Shown here piece after piece: positions 5,694 to 6,575 of a DNA stretch of 6,575 bases (the stretch's first letter is position 1; the number at the start of each line of letters is the position of its first letter). A program made the translations under genes and the position numbers. The stretch spans positions 1,555 to 8,129 of the forward strand of contig DFBI01000184.1 of the NCBI GenBank assembly GCA_002367335.1, given 5' to 3'. The DNA is from Syntrophaceae bacterium UBA3084 (GTDB taxonomy: Bacteria > Desulfobacterota > Syntrophia > Syntrophales > UBA6807). The notes beneath the pieces were generated by a model. The model worked only from the letters and a program-made list of their open reading frames with translations. It was not told where the DNA came from and ran no database searches.

Positions 5694-5708
5694 GCAACTA
5701 ACGTGCCA
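5694..5708 (-). promoter_or_regulatory. Sigma-54 (RpoN) -24/-12 promoter for the minor pilin operon
   Basis: The minus strand reads TGGCACG-TTAG-TTGC followed by TTT, a full match to the consensus TGGCACG-N4-TTGCW, with exactly ten bases between GG (-25/-24) and GC (-13/-12). Counting from -12 at 5694 predicts a start near 5682 and a leader of about 94 bases before fimT. An A7 run lies about ten bases upstream of the -24 element. Sigma-54 promoters need an activator of the NtrC type; in pili this is commonly PilR, so PilS/PilR control is likely but inferred. The rest of the 255-base gap (5589-5843) holds only the dyad at 5771-5820 and AT-rich sequence. Confidence 0.85.
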
Positions 5709-5770
5709 TATTCTGGCTTTTTTTAAGTAATTATTCAATTATAGAATTAACAACCTTTATTTACTTGTTT

Positions 5771-5820
5771 TTCCCAAAACAGATTTTAATTTGCAACTCC
5801 ATATTAAAACTGTTGGGGAA
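5771..5820. promoter_or_regulatory. Long interrupted dyad upstream of the sigma-54 promoter, candidate activator site
   Basis: On the minus strand TTCCCCAACAG (5820-5810) faces CTGTTTTGGGAA (5782-5771), an imperfect inverted repeat, and just inside it TTTTAAT faces ATTAAAA exactly, around a 12-base loop. The dyad spans about -90 to -139 from the predicted start at 5682, the usual place for an NtrC-family enhancer. It also starts 24 bases after the pilD stop, so a pilD terminator is an alternative, but no T-run follows on either strand. No match to the TGTC-type PilR sites of Pseudomonas is evident. Confidence 0.45.
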
Positions 5821-5843
5821 CAAACCCTGCATTTTTTGGAGCC

Positions 5844-6575
5844 TTAATACCTTACGAATAGAAGTCCTGTCATATACTTACCAAAAAATATGTAGGCAAC
5901 GGCAGCCATCGATAGAAAGGGGCCAAACGGAACCGCATATTTCATATCTTTTCCTTTAAAGATCATGATGGAGATGCCCACAACAGCGCCGATGAGAGAA
6001 CCGGCAAGAAGAATAAACCATAGAGATTGCCAGCCAAAAAATCCTCCCAACATGGCTAATAGTTTGATATCACCCCCGCCCATTCCCTCGGTTTTTCTTA
6101 AAAGCTCATATCCGGCAGCTATGAGGTAAAGACATCCGCCCCCAATTAAAATGCCCAGCAGAGAATCAAGAGGCCGGATGTTCATGACAAATATGGCCGA
6201 CAGAAAAAAAATGGGAATTCCGGGAAGTGTAATAACGTCAGGAATAATCTGATGGTCAATGTCGATGAATGTTATAATGATAAGTGTACAGGTAAATATA
6301 AACGTAACAAGATATTGCAGCGATAGACCATATCTGAGAAAAAGAAGCAGCGACATTACTGCCGTCAGCGATTCAACAACCGGATATATGGGTGATATCT
6401 TTGTTTTACAGTTTCGGCACCTCCCTCTTAAAACCAGGTAACTTATAATCGGTATATTGTCGTAAGGCTTTATGGGGTGGTTACAGTTAACACAGTGAGA
6501 ACCCGGAAACACAATGGATTTACCATCTGGGATCCGAAAGATGCAAACATTAAGAAAACTCCCCACTATGGCTCC
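5844..6575 (-). CDS. pilD: PilD, prepilin peptidase / N-methyltransferase (5' partial)
   Basis: The reading frame is open to the window edge, giving 243 residues; the family motif GSFLNVCIFRIP sits at residues 5-16, so only a short N-terminal part is missing. The GTG at 6566 falls inside that motif and is not the start. The cytoplasmic domain has the zinc-type motif C28-x2-C31-x21-C53-x2-C56, with spacing as in P. aeruginosa PilD. The two catalytic aspartates of the A24 family are D105 (FIDIDHQIIPD) and D169 (GMGGGDIK), 64 residues apart as in TcpJ. Several hydrophobic segments fit the multi-pass inner membrane protein. It removes leaders from prepilins such as FimT, PilV, PilW and PilX and methylates the new N-terminus. 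It lies 255 bases upstream of fimT and is probably a separate transcript. Confidence 0.95.
   Translation of the reverse strand, partial: GAIVGSFLNVCIFRIPDGKSIVFPGSHCVNCNHPIKPYDNIPIISYLVLRGRCRNCKTKISPIYPVVESLTAVMSLLLFLRYGLSLQYLVTFIFTCTLIIITFIDIDHQIIPDVITLPGIPIFFLSAIFVMNIRPLDSLLGILIGGGCLYLIAAGYELLRKTEGMGGGDIKLLAMLGGFFGWQSLWFILLAGSLIGAVVGISIMIFKGKDMKYAVPFGPFLSMAAVAYIFFGKYMTGLLFVRY

Noticed and set aside
5771..5820. Dyad read as an intrinsic terminator of pilD
   Set aside because: No T-run follows on the minus strand (AAACAAG) and the loop side is AT-rich, so I prefer a regulatory site, though a Rho-type or processing role cannot be excluded.
6564..6566. GTG as the pilD start
   Set aside because: It encodes the Val just before the conserved GSFLNV motif and the frame stays open to the window edge, so the true start is outside the window.

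Overview
The window is one strand of a type IV pilus locus. Every gene I can support lies on the minus strand, so transcription runs from high to low coordinates: pilD (prepilin peptidase, cut by the window edge), then fimT/fimU, pilV, pilW, pilX and pilY1. This is the same order as the fimU-pilV-pilW-pilX-pilY1 minor pilin operon of Pseudomonas aeruginosa. No pilY2 or pilE follows pilY1 here. Moderate GC content, protein style (PilY1 with a VWA head and calcium loops, short FimT/PilV/PilX) and the TTCGACAGG-type and heptamer intergenic repeats suggest a member of the Desulfobacterota (former Deltaproteobacteria), perhaps near Syntrophales. That is an impression from pattern, not a search result.

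Layout from the direction of transcription. 6575-5844: PilD, without its first residues. 5843-5589: a 255-base AT-rich regulatory gap holding a long dyad (5771-5820) and a full match to the sigma-54 -24/-12 consensus (5694-5708), pointing at fimT with a leader of about 94 bases. 5588-4742: fimT and pilV, overlapping by 23 bases. 4741-4554: a 188-base gap with two heptamer arrays, two small hairpins and the pilW Shine-Dalgarno. 4553-3356: pilW and pilX, overlapping by 14 bases. 3355-3289: a 67-base gap with a third heptamer array. 3288-247: pilY1. 246-1: a repeat island with a hairpin at each end and 48-base direct repeats between them, the first hairpin being a possible operon terminator.

How the genes work together (family knowledge): PilD cuts the short leaders from FimT, PilV, PilW and PilX at G|F or G|I and methylates the new N-terminus. 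The minor pilins are thought to form a priming complex at the base, and later the tip, of the pilus. PilY1 is exported by its own signal peptide and joins that complex as a calcium-dependent adhesin and mechanosensor.

Points most worth a second look: the sigma-54 promoter with an upstream dyad at enhancer distance; a G8 tract next to an A7 tract inside fimT, where loss or gain of one G gives early stops and so a possible on/off switch; heptamer repeats in both larger intra-operon gaps; two EF-hand-like calcium loops in PilY1, one inside the VWA domain; and a Cys-bounded Ser/Tyr-rich insertion in its propeller. I see no wholly new system; the locus is a recognisable pilus operon with unusual regulatory and repeat features.
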